Shown here: piece after piece, positions 8,541 through 17,680 of the stretch
Numbering within the stretch: position 1 is the first letter of the stretch
Layout of the letters: every line of letters starts with the position of its first letter
From: Paucisalibacillus globulus
GTDB lineage: Bacteria; Bacillota; Bacilli; Bacillales; Amphibacillaceae
Assembly (NCBI RefSeq): GCF_900184735.1
Contig: NZ_LT855385.1
Location: 93,132 to 157,131, forward strand
DNA: 64,000 nt
Direction of reading: 5' to 3'
The notes under the pieces: model-generated
Databases searched by the model: none
What the model was told of the DNA's origin: nothing
Seen by the model: only the letters and a program-made list of their open reading frames with translations
Translations under genes and position numbers: made by a program

Positions 8541-9905
8541 TTATTTTTTTGAACTATTAGAGTATTGCTTTAGTAGAGATGAAATCTCTTCTTTTTCACG
8601 TTCTAAGTCTATTGCAGACCCTTTATTAGTATTGTGTGTTTTACTTTTTCGTTCCTTAAACCACTCAGGAACAACTTCCTTGCGTGAACCTTGTTGTTTA
8701 TAATTACGATAGTTTTGTTGCTTTTTCTCTGTAGCTATACGATATTGTTCTTTCTCTTTTTTAGCAAAAACCATCGCTTCTTTAGCTGTTTGTAAATTCG
8801 CTCTTGACCAATGACTAGCGATCTTCTCTAAATACGCCTTTGATAACTTCATATTAGTTTGCAACAAGACATAATGAATTAATACATTCATTACTGGAGA
8901 AGGCAACCCTTGGGTAGTCATGATTTCTCTAATCACTTTTAGATCTTGTTCAGAAGCATGGTTACCACTAGATAAATCCTCTAGTAATTGCTTCGGTGAG
9001 ATTGTTTCAAGTTGATGGATTAATTGTTCTTCCTTCGTCATAGATGGTCTCAGCTCAGGTTGCTTTTTACCTTCTATTAGTTCTGCTTGTTTTGGAGCTA
9101 AATGAACAGATGCTTCTTTACGTGATGTCTTAAAGATATCGTGACATGCCTCTTTGAATTCTTCTATATCTAACCTATTTTCATCTGTTAATGCCCAAAG
9201 CACACATTTCTCTATTTCATATTCAGCCAGTCCATAAAGCTGCATCATTTGATTAATGATTCGTTTATTATCTGTTGTTAACACTTTCTTATATGGAATC
9301 ATCCGTGATTTTAACATATGTTCCATCCAAGAAAAATCAATTGTATCTAATTGTGGGCCGTTAGCCTCTGGCAAACGATTAACATTTTGCTTTGGCATAA
9401 AATCAGAATGTATCGTATCAAAAACATCCCCGAATGATGCGGTAATATTGGTACCAAGTAACTGTTCGCGTTGCCCTATATAATGATTGTTAAGTAAGGA
9501 ATATTTGTCCTCACCAATATGATGGTACAAGAGTTGTGAGAGCATAGCATCTCTAAAAAAGTCATACGGAGAGAATGGACTTTGTAATACGTAATGAAAG
9601 ACCGTTTCCTCCGTTGACTTTTCCTCATATGTTTTTAATAAACCTATTCCCTCTAGCTTCAACCTCGCCTCATATATTTCAACTAATGAGATATTTAAAT
9701 AATTCATCAATGTATGGTGTGTCTGAATAGGCACTTCTTTTTGAAGGTCTATCTCATGAAGTAATGTTTGATAAAGCATAACAGCTCTAATGCCAAGTAA
9801 TGGCTGGTAAAGATGGGTTAACGACTTTGAATAATCAACTGGCAAATTACCATGTAAAACAACCGTATAACCATCAACAGGTAATATTTTTCCAATAAAA
9901 TTCAT
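8541..9905 (-). CDS. dnaB: Replication initiation and membrane attachment protein DnaB
   Basis: A 454-residue Firmicutes DnaB (a PriA-DnaD-DnaB primosome component, not the E. coli helicase). It carries the N-terminal winged-helix region (about 20-110) and the DnaB/DnaD C-terminal domain (about 190-400). The charged C-terminal tail ends in SSKK. With DnaI it delivers the helicase to the origin. It lies between nrdR (31-bp gap) and dnaI. AAGGGTTAAG precedes the ATG. Confidence 0.93.
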   Translation of the reverse strand: MNFIGKILPVDGYTVVLHGNLPVDYSKSLTHLYQPLLGIRAVMLYQTLLHEIDLQKEVPIQTHHTLMNYLNISLVEIYEARLKLEGIGLLKTYEEKSTEETVFHYVLQSPFSPYDFFRDAMLSQLLYHHIGEDKYSLLNNHYIGQREQLLGTNITASFGDVFDTIHSDFMPKQNVNRLPEANGPQLDTIDFSWMEHMLKSRMIPYKKVLTTDNKRIINQMMQLYGLAEYEIEKCVLWALTDENRLDIEEFKEACHDIFKTSRKEASVHLAPKQAELIEGKKQPELRPSMTKEEQLIHQLETISPKQLLEDLSSGNHASEQDLKVIREIMTTQGLPSPVMNVLIHYVLLQTNMKLSKAYLEKIASHWSRANLQTAKEAMVFAKKEKEQYRIATEKKQQNYRNYKQQGSRKEVVPEWFKERKSKTHNTNKGSAIDLEREKEEISSLLKQYSNSSKK

Positions 9906-9936
9906 CTTAACCCTTCTTTCTAGATAATAAGGAGTC

Positions 9937-10404
9937 TTAGGAGTTCTTCTTGTCTGTTTGGATTAAATCCTTTAATTCATCTAAGAAAACATTGATATCC
10001 TTAAATTGACGATATACCGATGCAAAACGTACATATGCAACATCATCCACCTTAGAAAGAAGTTCCATAACCATCTCGCCAACTTCTTTACTATCAATTT
10101 CAGATGCGCCTGTATTTCGTAGTTCTTTCTCTACATTAAAAGCAAGCGTTTCTATTTGTTCAATTGAAACAGGCCTTTTCTCACATGCTTTGATTAGTCC
10201 ACGAATCAACTTTTCACGACTAAATTCCTGCCTTGTACCACCTTTTTTTACAACGATTAATGGAATTTCCTCCATTCGTTCAAACGTCGTAAATCGATAG
10301 CCACATTTCTCACATTCACGTCTCCTACGTATAGAACGTCCTTCTTCAATAGGTCTAGAATCTAAAACTTTTGTGTTTTTATTTTGACAGTTTGTACATC
10401 TCAT
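9937..10404 (-). CDS. nrdR: Transcriptional repressor NrdR
   Basis: 155 residues, the usual NrdR length. NrdR senses ATP/dATP and represses ribonucleotide reductase genes. An N-terminal zinc ribbon has CTNCQNKN and CEKCGY (about residues 3-34), followed by [17 protein letters not shown] and an ATP-cone domain (about 49-139). The start is placed at MRCTNCQN (10404), matching the family; the frame runs five codons further. It heads the nrdR-dnaB-dnaI cluster, a conserved Bacillus arrangement. Confidence 0.96.
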   Translation of the reverse strand: MRCTNCQNKNTKVLDSRPIEEGRSIRRRRECEKCGYRFTTFERMEEIPLIVVKKGGTRQEFSREKLIRGLIKACEKRPVSIEQIETLAFNVEKELRNTGASEIDSKEVGEMVMELLSKVDDVAYVRFASVYRQFKDINVFLDELKDLIQTDKKNS

Positions 10405-10433
10405 CCTAATTAACCCCATTTACTAAACAATAA

Positions 10434-10820
10434 CTATTTTTTATCAATTAATGTTAATTCCTTATCCAATTTCTCATAAAATTGTTTGATTAACTTCGAA
10501 CTTTTTCCAAAGTCAAATGGAAGTGCAGATTCACTCGTAACGGTAAAATCAATTGCAGTTTGATATGGTCGCACCATAATAACCGTTGCAATAACAAATG
10601 CTTTACTACCTTTAACAACATGGAAACTAATCTCTCCATGCTCTAAGGAAACAGAATTAATTTTATAGTTAGTTGATCCTCTAATTATCTCCTCAAGCTT
10701 TGCTAGTCCTTTGTCCTTAGTTGTTTTATAATAATGGGTCTCGAGTTCTTTGTCCCAATGCTTCTCTACAGTTTCAGCTTGATTATAAAAAAACCTAGAT
10801 AATTTCTTGCCAAAAGACAT
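10434..10820 (-). CDS. Conserved cytosolic protein of unknown function
   Basis: About 128 residues with no transmembrane segment. The pattern is alpha (residues 1-50, basic and aromatic) followed by four or five beta strands. I recognise no family motif. The start at 10820 (MSFGKKLSRFF) is preferred because GGGAGTGG lies just before it. It sits 29 bp upstream of nrdR and is probably cotranscribed with it. In B. subtilis speD occupies the corresponding place between nrdR and gapB; this protein is not SpeD. Confidence 0.65.
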   Translation of the reverse strand: MSFGKKLSRFFYNQAETVEKHWDKELETHYYKTTKDKGLAKLEEIIRGSTNYKINSVSLEHGEISFHVVKGSKAFVIATVIMVRPYQTAIDFTVTSESALPFDFGKSSKLIKQFYEKLDKELTLIDKK

Positions 10821-10912
10821 CCATTCCACTCCCATTTCTGCTCTTTCCGAATACTATAACTCTATTTATTTTAACATGTTTTATAGATTTACCCTAGTAA
10901 AAATTAAAAGCA

Positions 10913-10948
10913 AAGAGAGTTGAGCACACTATTTAGCTCAACTCTCTT
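10913..10948 (-). terminator. Terminator of gapB
   Basis: A perfect 13-bp stem (10913-10925 with 10936-10948), with A/T-rich flanks, 22 bp past the gapB stop. It cleanly separates gapB from the nrdR cluster. Confidence 0.88.
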
Positions 10949-10969
10949 CTATTCTATCATATTATTAGG

Positions 10970-12001
10970 TTAAGAAACGGATACTTTTTTTGCCTTTAAA
11001 AAACTTCCAACATATTTTACCAGATCCACAACTCTGGTAGAATAGCCCCATTCATTATCATACCATGCTAATACTTTTATTTTATTATCATCCATAACCA
11101 TAGTGGATAACCCATCTATAATGGCTGAGTAATTTGAAGTTGTATAATCAATGGATACTAATGGTTCATCACTATATTGGATAATACCAGATAATTCATT
11201 CTTTGCTGCTGTTTGAAATACATTGTTCACGATTTCTGGTGTTACTGTTTCTTCCACATCAACAACTAAATCAACTAAAGAAACATTTGGTGTGGGAACA
11301 CGTAAAGCCATACCATGTAGCTTTCCATTGAGATGTGGCAGTACTTCTCCTAAAGCCTTTGCCGCCCCTGTTGAAGTTGGAATTATGGATTGTGTACACC
11401 CTCTTGCACGACGCAAATCCTTATGTGGATTATCTAAGTTTTTTTGGTCATTTGTAAAAGCATGAACCGTCGTCATAAGACCATTTATAATTTTAAAGTT
11501 CTCGTCTAATACTTTTACCACTGGCGCTAAACAGTTTGTTGTACAAGAAGCATTGGATATAACATCATCAAGAGCTTCGTCATACGTATCATGATTTACC
11601 CCCATTACAATTGTTTTATCTACTTCTTTACCAGGGGCTGTGATGACTACTTTTCTTGCTCCAGCTTTTAGATGTAATCCCGCTGATTCTTTTGTTTTGA
11701 ATTTACCAGTTGCATCAATTACAACATCAATTGTGAGTCTATTCCATGGTAATTTGTCAGGCTCTCTAGAATTAACAAGTTCTACTTTTTTTCCATCTAC
11801 TAATATTCCTTCATGAAGCGCTTTCACTTCTGGTTGAAAAATTCCGTGTACACTATCATATTTTATAAGGTGGGCCAATGTTTCTGGAGGATAGCTGGCA
11901 TTAATAGCTACAACCTCTAAATTAGGATCTGAAATTGCTTGCCTGAAAACCATTCTCCCAATTCGTCCAAATCCACTAATTGCAATTCGAGTTTTACTCA
12001 T
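10970..12001 (-). CDS. gapB: Glyceraldehyde-3-phosphate dehydrogenase, gluconeogenic GapB type
   Basis: 343 residues. The Rossmann start (MSKTRIAISGFGRIGRMVF) and catalytic cysteine in SNASCTTNCLAP (about residue 154) are intact. After the second beta strand the acidic residue that selects NAD in GapA is replaced: the sequence reads INASYPPETL, like NADP-preferring GapB of B. subtilis. Position between the nrdR cluster and coaE also matches gapB. AGGAGGAC precedes the ATG at 12001; the longer frame to 12046 is rejected. In B. subtilis gapB is repressed on glucose by CcpN; no such site was identified here. Confidence 0.93.
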   Translation of the reverse strand: MSKTRIAISGFGRIGRMVFRQAISDPNLEVVAINASYPPETLAHLIKYDSVHGIFQPEVKALHEGILVDGKKVELVNSREPDKLPWNRLTIDVVIDATGKFKTKESAGLHLKAGARKVVITAPGKEVDKTIVMGVNHDTYDEALDDVISNASCTTNCLAPVVKVLDENFKIINGLMTTVHAFTNDQKNLDNPHKDLRRARGCTQSIIPTSTGAAKALGEVLPHLNGKLHGMALRVPTPNVSLVDLVVDVEETVTPEIVNNVFQTAAKNELSGIIQYSDEPLVSIDYTTSNYSAIIDGLSTMVMDDNKIKVLAWYDNEWGYSTRVVDLVKYVGSFLKAKKVSVS

Positions 12002-12089
12002 GAAAAGTCCTCCTGCATTATGATATACTATTTTATCAAAATTCACATATAGTATAACACATTAAGACTGGAATGTAAGCATAATTACA

Positions 12090-12126
12090 AAAAAACTCAG
12101 AAAGTGGTATTAATACCCTTCCTGAG
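12090..12126 (-). terminator. Terminator upstream of gapB
   Basis: CTCAG (12096-12100) and CTGAG (12122-12126) bracket an imperfect stem with a TATTAATA centre, followed by seven T residues on the minus strand. It would stop transcripts entering gapB from the repeat and the 12.6-13.3 kb gene pair. It could instead be an attenuator in the gapB leader. Confidence 0.65.
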
Positions 12127-12189
12127 CCTCTAATACGGACTTGTTAAATATACTTAGGTTGTTTTCATATAGATTGCTGCTATTTAATT

Positions 12190-12575
12190 AAAAATGTGGG
12201 GTAATTCATTTAAGAAAATAGTGTTAGTATACCGCTTCGGCAGAATACTCCGCTTTCCGCTGGCGACTGGTGAGCCTCCTCGCGCTATCTTCTTTAGGGG
12301 TCTCACCAATGCCTATCCTCCCGCAGAGTCTCCGTATTCTCCCTACGCTAGTACACGTTTCTATACAAATGATTTTTAAATTGTATAAAAATAAATTAAC
12401 ACTCAATCCTAGCGCAGGAAATACACGGAGACTCCTACGGGAATAGCACGTGTCCGAAGACCCCGCAGAGGTGATCTTTCCTCGAGGAGGCTGAGGCCGT
12501 GCCCGTGGAAAGCGGAGTGTATTTCCGTAGCGGCTATGTTGCACCCAAAATAAATTATTAAACGCACAGTTCCCC
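12190..12575. repeat. Composite paired-palindrome element, locus 2
   Basis: The left module has arms GGCAGAATAC (12239-12248) and GTATTCTCCC (12334-12343) around the GGTGAG/CTCACC core (type alpha). The right module has perfect arms GGAAATACAC (12417-12426) and GTGTATTTCC (12517-12526) around the CACGTGTCCGAAGACC core (type beta). The outer terminal repeats are degraded compared with loci 3 and 4, so this copy looks older. Apart from it, the terminator at 12090-12126 and about 60 featureless bases, the 12002-12636 gap is empty of genes. Confidence 0.88.
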
Positions 12576-12636
12576 TATCTACTATAAGTTAAAAACTAGC
12601 CAGAAAAACAATACTCTTTTCTAAAACAGCCTATAC

Positions 12637-13089
12637 TTAAAACTTAATGACATATAATAAATACGAAACCAAGAGGCTGAGCCATTGGACAGTTGCAAAC
12701 AGAAATATTGTTTCCAGTGTATAGTTTGGGTCACTTAACAGTAATAACATTAAAATCGGAATCATCAAGATAGACAGTATACCTGTAACGATTAAACTTT
12801 TTGCCAGGATACTAACCTGATATTCATCGTACTTTTTCTTTCGCTTCATGATAATGATAACAATAATTACAATAGTTAAAGCGATAATAATATATCCTAA
12901 AAATCGCATATTACCAGTAGCGATAAAATCAGACCATCCATTCCAAAGAGTTGAATTTAGGGTTCTAGCGTGTGACAGTAAGCTTACAAATTCCATATGA
13001 CCAGCGGTGAAGATATAAATAAACGAATAAAAAATTGATAATAAGCTAATAAAGACAATATTAACAAGAGGCTCCTTTAACAATTTCAT
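12637..13089 (-). CDS. Four-TM membrane protein paired with an XRE regulator
   Basis: 150 residues with four predicted transmembrane helices (about 9-29, 62-82, 95-115, 125-147) and a basic cytoplasmic loop (MKRKKKYDEYQ). No family was recognised. Its ATG overlaps the regulator's TGA stop (ATGA), so the two are translationally coupled. Small XRE-plus-membrane-protein pairs are common in Firmicutes; their functions are mostly unknown. AGGAGAGTG precedes the ATG. Confidence 0.72.
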   Translation of the reverse strand: MKLLKEPLVNIVFISLLSIFYSFIYIFTAGHMEFVSLLSHARTLNSTLWNGWSDFIATGNMRFLGYIIIALTIVIIVIIIMKRKKKYDEYQVSILAKSLIVTGILSILMIPILMLLLLSDPNYTLETIFLFATVQWLSLLVSYLLYVIKF

Positions 13090-13292
13090 TTTCTATCACT
13101 CTCCTCAAAAATAAATAGAGTTTCAATCGACATATTAAAGAACTTTGCTAGATCGTAAGCTAACCAAATAGATGGGTCAAATTTACTTTTTTCTATGGCA
13201 TTAATTGCTTGCCTCGAAACACCAACTTTCTCTCCTAACTGAGCTTGTGTTAGACCATGTTGTTCTCGTAATGCTTTTACATTGTTCTTCAA
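13086..13292 (-). CDS. XRE-family transcriptional regulator, Cro-like
   Basis: 68 residues, almost entirely a helix-turn-helix: LREQHGLTQAQLGEKVGVSR followed by QAINAIEKSKFDPS. It belongs to the small single-domain XRE class (YazB/Cro-like). The start is a TTG at 13292 with AAAGGAT upstream. It is probably autoregulatory: its promoter carries a perfect 20-bp palindrome (13311-13330). It is coupled to the following membrane protein gene. Confidence 0.85.
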   Translation of the reverse strand: MKNNVKALREQHGLTQAQLGEKVGVSRQAINAIEKSKFDPSIWLAYDLAKFFNMSIETLFIFEESDRK

Positions 13293-13310
13293 TCTAAGAT
13301 ATCCTTTCTT

Positions 13311-13373
13311 ATGTAAGGTTAACCTTACATAAATGATAGTAATTTACTATAAGAATGTCAAGTGAACCTTACA
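13311..13373 (-). promoter_or_regulatory. Promoter and operator of the XRE/membrane-protein pair
   Basis: TTGACA (13356-13361) and TATCAT (13333-13338) are spaced 17 bp apart. A perfect 20-bp palindrome, ATGTAAGGTTAACCTTACAT (13311-13330), lies just downstream of the -10. A matching half-site, TGTAAGGTTC (13364-13373), lies just upstream of the -35. Two sites flanking one promoter is the classic layout for Cro-like autorepression. Confidence 0.75.
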
Positions 13374-13400
13374 AATTCACTTTAAAGTATTAGACATAAA

Positions 13401-13434
13401 AAATGACTATCAAACGTAACGTTGATAGTCATTT
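13401..13434 (-). terminator. Terminator of polA-mutM-coaE
   Basis: A perfect 13-bp stem (13401-13413 with 13422-13434) with a T-run on the minus strand, 13 bp past the coaE stop. Confidence 0.88.
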
Positions 13435-13447
13435 CTGTTAATTACTT

Positions 13448-14050
13448 TCACGAAAGAACTTGCCACTTTTCTAAGATATCTCTAAGCTGCTTGTAGGATT
13501 CTTCCTTTGAACCATTATTATCAATTATCGCATCGGCTTGTTTTACTTTTTCTTTTACTGGTATTTGTGACTGAATGCGTTCTAATGCTTCCTCTTTTGT
13601 AGAATTATCTCGCTCCATTAGCCGTTCTAGTTGGACATGCTCATCAACATATACGACTAGAATTTTATCTACCATATGTGTCAATTTACTTTCAAATAAT
13701 AGTGGTATGTCCATGACAACACAGGATTCTCCATCCTTAAGGTATGTTTCTTTTTGTTCTAACATTCTTTTCCTTACAGCAGGATGAACAATGGAATTCA
13801 ACATCTTACGTTTTTCATTGTTAGAGAAAATAATGGAACCTAGCTTTTTTCGATTAAGTGTTCCATCTGCATTAAGTATTTCTTTACCAAATGCCAAACC
13901 AATCTCTTTTAGAGTATCCTCACCGGGTTCTACAACATCTCTAGCAATTTGATCTGCATCAATAACTGGAAGATGAAGTTCTTTTAACATAGAGGATACA
14001 GTACTTTTCCCACTTGCGATACTTCCTGTTAATCCAATTACTAAAGCCAT
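13448..14050 (-). CDS. coaE: Dephospho-CoA kinase
   Basis: A 200-residue kinase for the last step of CoA synthesis. Walker A GSIASGKST sits at residues 9-17. The substrate-site motif IDADQIARDVVEPG (about 30-43) and the lid region with RLMERD are present. Length is normal. It follows mutM with a 12-bp gap in the conserved polA-mutM-coaE operon; the ytaF gene found here in B. subtilis is absent. Confidence 0.97.
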   Translation of the reverse strand: MALVIGLTGSIASGKSTVSSMLKELHLPVIDADQIARDVVEPGEDTLKEIGLAFGKEILNADGTLNRKKLGSIIFSNNEKRKMLNSIVHPAVRKRMLEQKETYLKDGESCVVMDIPLLFESKLTHMVDKILVVYVDEHVQLERLMERDNSTKEEALERIQSQIPVKEKVKQADAIIDNNGSKEESYKQLRDILEKWQVLS

Positions 14051-14062
14051 ACTAATTCTCCT

Positions 14063-14890
14063 TTAAAGCTTTTGACAATCTAAACAGACATGGGTACCAC
14101 GTCCACCAACCTTCATTTTGGTGATAGTCTTTCCACAATTCGGGCATGCCTCATTCTCCTGACCATAAACTGATAATTCCTGTTGAAACATCCCCATTTC
14201 CCCTTGGCTATTAACATAAGAGCGGATAGTGGTGCCTCCTTGCTTTACTGCCTCCTCTAGGGTCGCTATTGCCTGTCTACGTATTTCTCCGACTTCTTTC
14301 TTAGTCAGTTTATTGGCCTTTTTCAAAGGGTGTATCCTTGCTTTGAATAAGGTTTCATCAACATAAATATTTCCCAGGCCAGCAACAACAGTTTGATCAA
14401 GCAGCACAGCTTTTATAGAACGATTCGTGTTTTTAAGTTTTTTGTAGAAATAATCTAAGGTAAATTCCTTATCAAAAGGATCAGGGCCGAGTTGAATTAA
14501 TGGTTTCTGGGTTAATTCCTCACCCTTCCTTACAATATGCATGGTACCAAATTTACGAACATCGTTATAACGTAATTCCTCTTCTGTTGTAAATTCAAAT
14601 ATGACATGGGTGTGCTTCTTAACTGGTTCATCTTTATAATGAACACTGTATTTCCCTTCCATTCTAAGATGCGAAATTAATGTCATATCATCTAGTTCAA
14701 ATAACAGAAATTTACCTTTTCTTTTTATGTCATGGATCGTTTGTCCCAATAAAAGTAGTTTAAACTCTTCTACATCATCTGGCTTTTTTACGATGTTGCC
14801 CCAAAATACATGGACATCTTTAATTGTCCTGTTCAACACAAATCGTTTTAGGGTATTCCGTATTGTTTCTACTTCTGGTAATTCTGGCAT
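14063..14890 (-). CDS. mutM: Formamidopyrimidine-DNA glycosylase
   Basis: 275 residues. The N-terminal catalytic proline in MPELPEVETIRNTL is intact. The H2TH region contains VAGLGNIYVDETLF. The C-terminal zinc finger has CPNC and CLDC with GGRGTHVC. It removes 8-oxoguanine and other oxidised bases from DNA, with AP-lyase activity. It is 12 bp downstream of polA. Confidence 0.97.
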   Translation of the reverse strand: MPELPEVETIRNTLKRFVLNRTIKDVHVFWGNIVKKPDDVEEFKLLLLGQTIHDIKRKGKFLLFELDDMTLISHLRMEGKYSVHYKDEPVKKHTHVIFEFTTEEELRYNDVRKFGTMHIVRKGEELTQKPLIQLGPDPFDKEFTLDYFYKKLKNTNRSIKAVLLDQTVVAGLGNIYVDETLFKARIHPLKKANKLTKKEVGEIRRQAIATLEEAVKQGGTTIRSYVNSQGEMGMFQQELSVYGQENEACPNCGKTITKMKVGGRGTHVCLDCQKL

Positions 14891-14902
14891 TTCTATTTCT
14901 CC

Positions 14903-17539
14903 TTACTTTGCATCATACCAGCTTTCTCCAAATGCATACTCAGCTTTTAGCGGCACACTAAGCTCAACGGTGTTTTCCATCATTGCTGGAACAATTTCTT
15001 TTAATTTCTCAAGCTCTTCTTTTGGTGCTTCTAAGATAAGTTCATCATGTACCTGGAGAAGCATACGTGCCTGCATCTTTTCGTCTTTAAGCTTTTCCCT
15101 TAAATCAATCATCGCTTTTTTAATGATATCTGCAGCTGTTCCTTGGATTGGTGTATTCATTGCCGTTCTTTCGGCAAAGCTTCTTAAATTGAAGTTTCTG
15201 CTCGTTATTTCTGGTAAGTATCTTCTACGATTCATTAATGTTGTCACATAACCTTTATGTTTTGCTTCCTGAACAATATCATCCATATATGCTTTTACCC
15301 CAGGATAGCTTTCAAAATAACGTTCAATAAATTGTTTTGCTTCCTTACGAGTAATGCCTAGGTTTTGTGATAGTCCAAAATCACTGATACCATATACAAT
15401 TCCAAAGTTAACAGCTTTTGCCTGTCTTCTCATATTGGAAGTCACTTCTTCCTCTTTCACATGGAAAACATCCATTGCTGTCTGAGTATGAATATCCTGA
15501 CCACTCTTAAAAGCAGCAATTAATTTTTCGTCTTTCGCAATATGAGCTAATACTCGTAATTCTATCTGTGAATAATCTGCTGCAAACAAAATCCAATCTT
15601 TTTCAGAAGGTACAAATGCATGTCTTATTTTACGTCCTTCTTCAATCCGAATCGGTATATTTTGCAAATTGGGTTCAATTGAACTTAATCTCCCCGTTTG
15701 GGTTAAAGCTTGGTTATAGCGTGTATGGATTTTGCTAGACTCCTTGTCAACCACTTTTAATAACCCTTCAATGTATGTAGATTGAAGCTTTCCTAGTTGA
15801 CGATACAATAAGATTTTCGGAATTATTTCATGGTCATGTTCTAGTTGTTCCAACACATCTGCAGCTGTTGAATATCCTGTTTTGGTTTTCTTAATAATTC
15901 GAAGTCCGAGTTTTTCAAATAGTATCGGACCTAATTGTTTAGGTGAGTTTATATTGAATTCTTCTCCAGCTAACTCATAAATCTCTTTCTCAATTTCTTC
16001 GAGTCGTCGTTTTAACTCTGTACCCATTTCTTCTAATCTGGGGACATCCACTAGGACACCTGTATGCTCCATTTCTGCTAGGATTAATGCTAATGGCATT
16101 TCAAGTTCCTTAAGCAATGTATACAGTTCATGTTCACGAAGCTCTTCTTCCATCTTTTCTTGTAGCAAATGGAGTGCTTTTGTTTTACGAACCAAATGAT
16201 CTGCCAGTATTTCTTGCCCAGGTACTTTCATTTTTGCGCCCTTACCATATACTTCTTCATCATATAAAACCGACTTTATCCCCATTCTGTGCGCAATAGC
16301 TGGAATGTCATGATTGTTTTCTGAAGGGTCTAGTAAATAGGAAGCTAGTAATACATCGAAATGCATTCCTTGTAGATGAATGCCTTTCTTTAACAATGCA
16401 ACTAATGATTGCTTTGCATCAAAAACAATTTTCTTGCTTTTTGCATCCTCAGCCCATTTCTTAAACACTTCTGACTCTATTGCAACTTCAGTTGGTATAA
16501 AGTATGCTTTTTCCTGGTTCGCAATACCGATCCCTTCAATAGGAGCTGTGTGATAACTATCTGAAAGCATTTCAATAATTAATGCCTCGTCACCTGTAAA
16601 CATTTCTTCAGTAACCTTATCCACTATTTCAAAGTTTATCTCTTCCATTTTTTCTTGTATTTCTTCAACTGTTTCTTCTGCACCGATTCTATTTAATAAG
16701 GATTGGAAGCCTAAATCTTTAAAGAGGGATGAAACGTCCTGACTTGAGTAGCCCTCATATGACAGGTCGTCTATTGATACTTCAATTGGAGATTCACAGT
16801 TAATCGTTGCAAGCTCTCTACTCATATAAGCATCTTCTTTATGATTGGTTAAGTTTTCTTTTAACTTCTTACCACTGACCTCTTCCAAATGTTCGTATAG
16901 GTTATCTAGTGTTTCATATTGTTTTAATAACTTAGTAGCAGTCTTTTGTCCAACACCCGGAACACCTGGGATATTGTCTGAGCTATCACCCATTAACGCC
17001 TTCAATTCAATAATTTGTTCAGGTGTAACCTCCATTTTTTCAAGTAGATATTCCGGAGTATAGGCTTCAACTTCGGAAATTCCTTTTTTCGTTACATTTA
17101 CGGTTACATCTTTAGAAACAAGTTGCAACATATCTTTGTCACCAGAAATAACGGTAACCTCAAAATCCTTCTCTTGCCCCTGCTTTGATAACGTACCAAT
17201 AATATCGTCTGCTTCATAATTCTCTAACTCGTAGTGGCGGATGTTAAAAGCATCTAGTAATTCTCTAACTAATGGAAATTGCTCTGATAATTCAGATGGC
17301 GTTTTTTGGCGGCCACCTTTATATTCCTTATAAGTACTATGTCTAAAGGTAGTCTTCCCTGCATCAAAGGCAACCAATAAATGTGTTGGCTTTTGTTCTT
17401 CTAGAATTCTAAGTAGCATGGTTGTAAACCCATAGACTGCATTGGTGTAGACACCTTTGTCATTATTCAACAATGGCAATGCAAAAAATGCTCGATATGT
17501 AATACTATTACCGTCTATTAAAACTAATTTATTAGTCAT
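14903..17539 (-). CDS. polA: DNA polymerase I
   Basis: An 878-residue repair polymerase that also removes RNA primers. The N-terminal 5' nuclease (about 1-290) keeps GEAD-type metal residues (for example YEADDIIGTLS and GDSSDNIPGVPG). The middle 3'-5' exonuclease domain (about 300-470) lacks the acidic DxE proofreading motif, as in B. subtilis PolA. The polymerase domain has motif A DYSQIELR, motif B RRQAKAVNFGIVYG and motif C QVHDEL. It is the first gene of polA-mutM-coaE. Repeat locus 3 occupies the gap upstream. Confidence 0.98.
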   Translation of the reverse strand: MTNKLVLIDGNSITYRAFFALPLLNNDKGVYTNAVYGFTTMLLRILEEQKPTHLLVAFDAGKTTFRHSTYKEYKGGRQKTPSELSEQFPLVRELLDAFNIRHYELENYEADDIIGTLSKQGQEKDFEVTVISGDKDMLQLVSKDVTVNVTKKGISEVEAYTPEYLLEKMEVTPEQIIELKALMGDSSDNIPGVPGVGQKTATKLLKQYETLDNLYEHLEEVSGKKLKENLTNHKEDAYMSRELATINCESPIEVSIDDLSYEGYSSQDVSSLFKDLGFQSLLNRIGAEETVEEIQEKMEEINFEIVDKVTEEMFTGDEALIIEMLSDSYHTAPIEGIGIANQEKAYFIPTEVAIESEVFKKWAEDAKSKKIVFDAKQSLVALLKKGIHLQGMHFDVLLASYLLDPSENNHDIPAIAHRMGIKSVLYDEEVYGKGAKMKVPGQEILADHLVRKTKALHLLQEKMEEELREHELYTLLKELEMPLALILAEMEHTGVLVDVPRLEEMGTELKRRLEEIEKEIYELAGEEFNINSPKQLGPILFEKLGLRIIKKTKTGYSTAADVLEQLEHDHEIIPKILLYRQLGKLQSTYIEGLLKVVDKESSKIHTRYNQALTQTGRLSSIEPNLQNIPIRIEEGRKIRHAFVPSEKDWILFAADYSQIELRVLAHIAKDEKLIAAFKSGQDIHTQTAMDVFHVKEEEVTSNMRRQAKAVNFGIVYGISDFGLSQNLGITRKEAKQFIERYFESYPGVKAYMDDIVQEAKHKGYVTTLMNRRRYLPEITSRNFNLRSFAERTAMNTPIQGTAADIIKKAMIDLREKLKDEKMQARMLLQVHDELILEAPKEELEKLKEIVPAMMENTVELSVPLKAEYAFGESWYDAK

Positions 17540-17680
17540 TTATCTTTTCCTCCTTACCGCTCACGCTTTTCATCTATTTTACCATTTAAACAACTTATCG
17601 TAAAAATATTGACTGTTTGTAGTGAAATGCTAGGTCGAATACGATTTATGTAAGAGGATGTAGATAAGTTTAAAGTTTAT

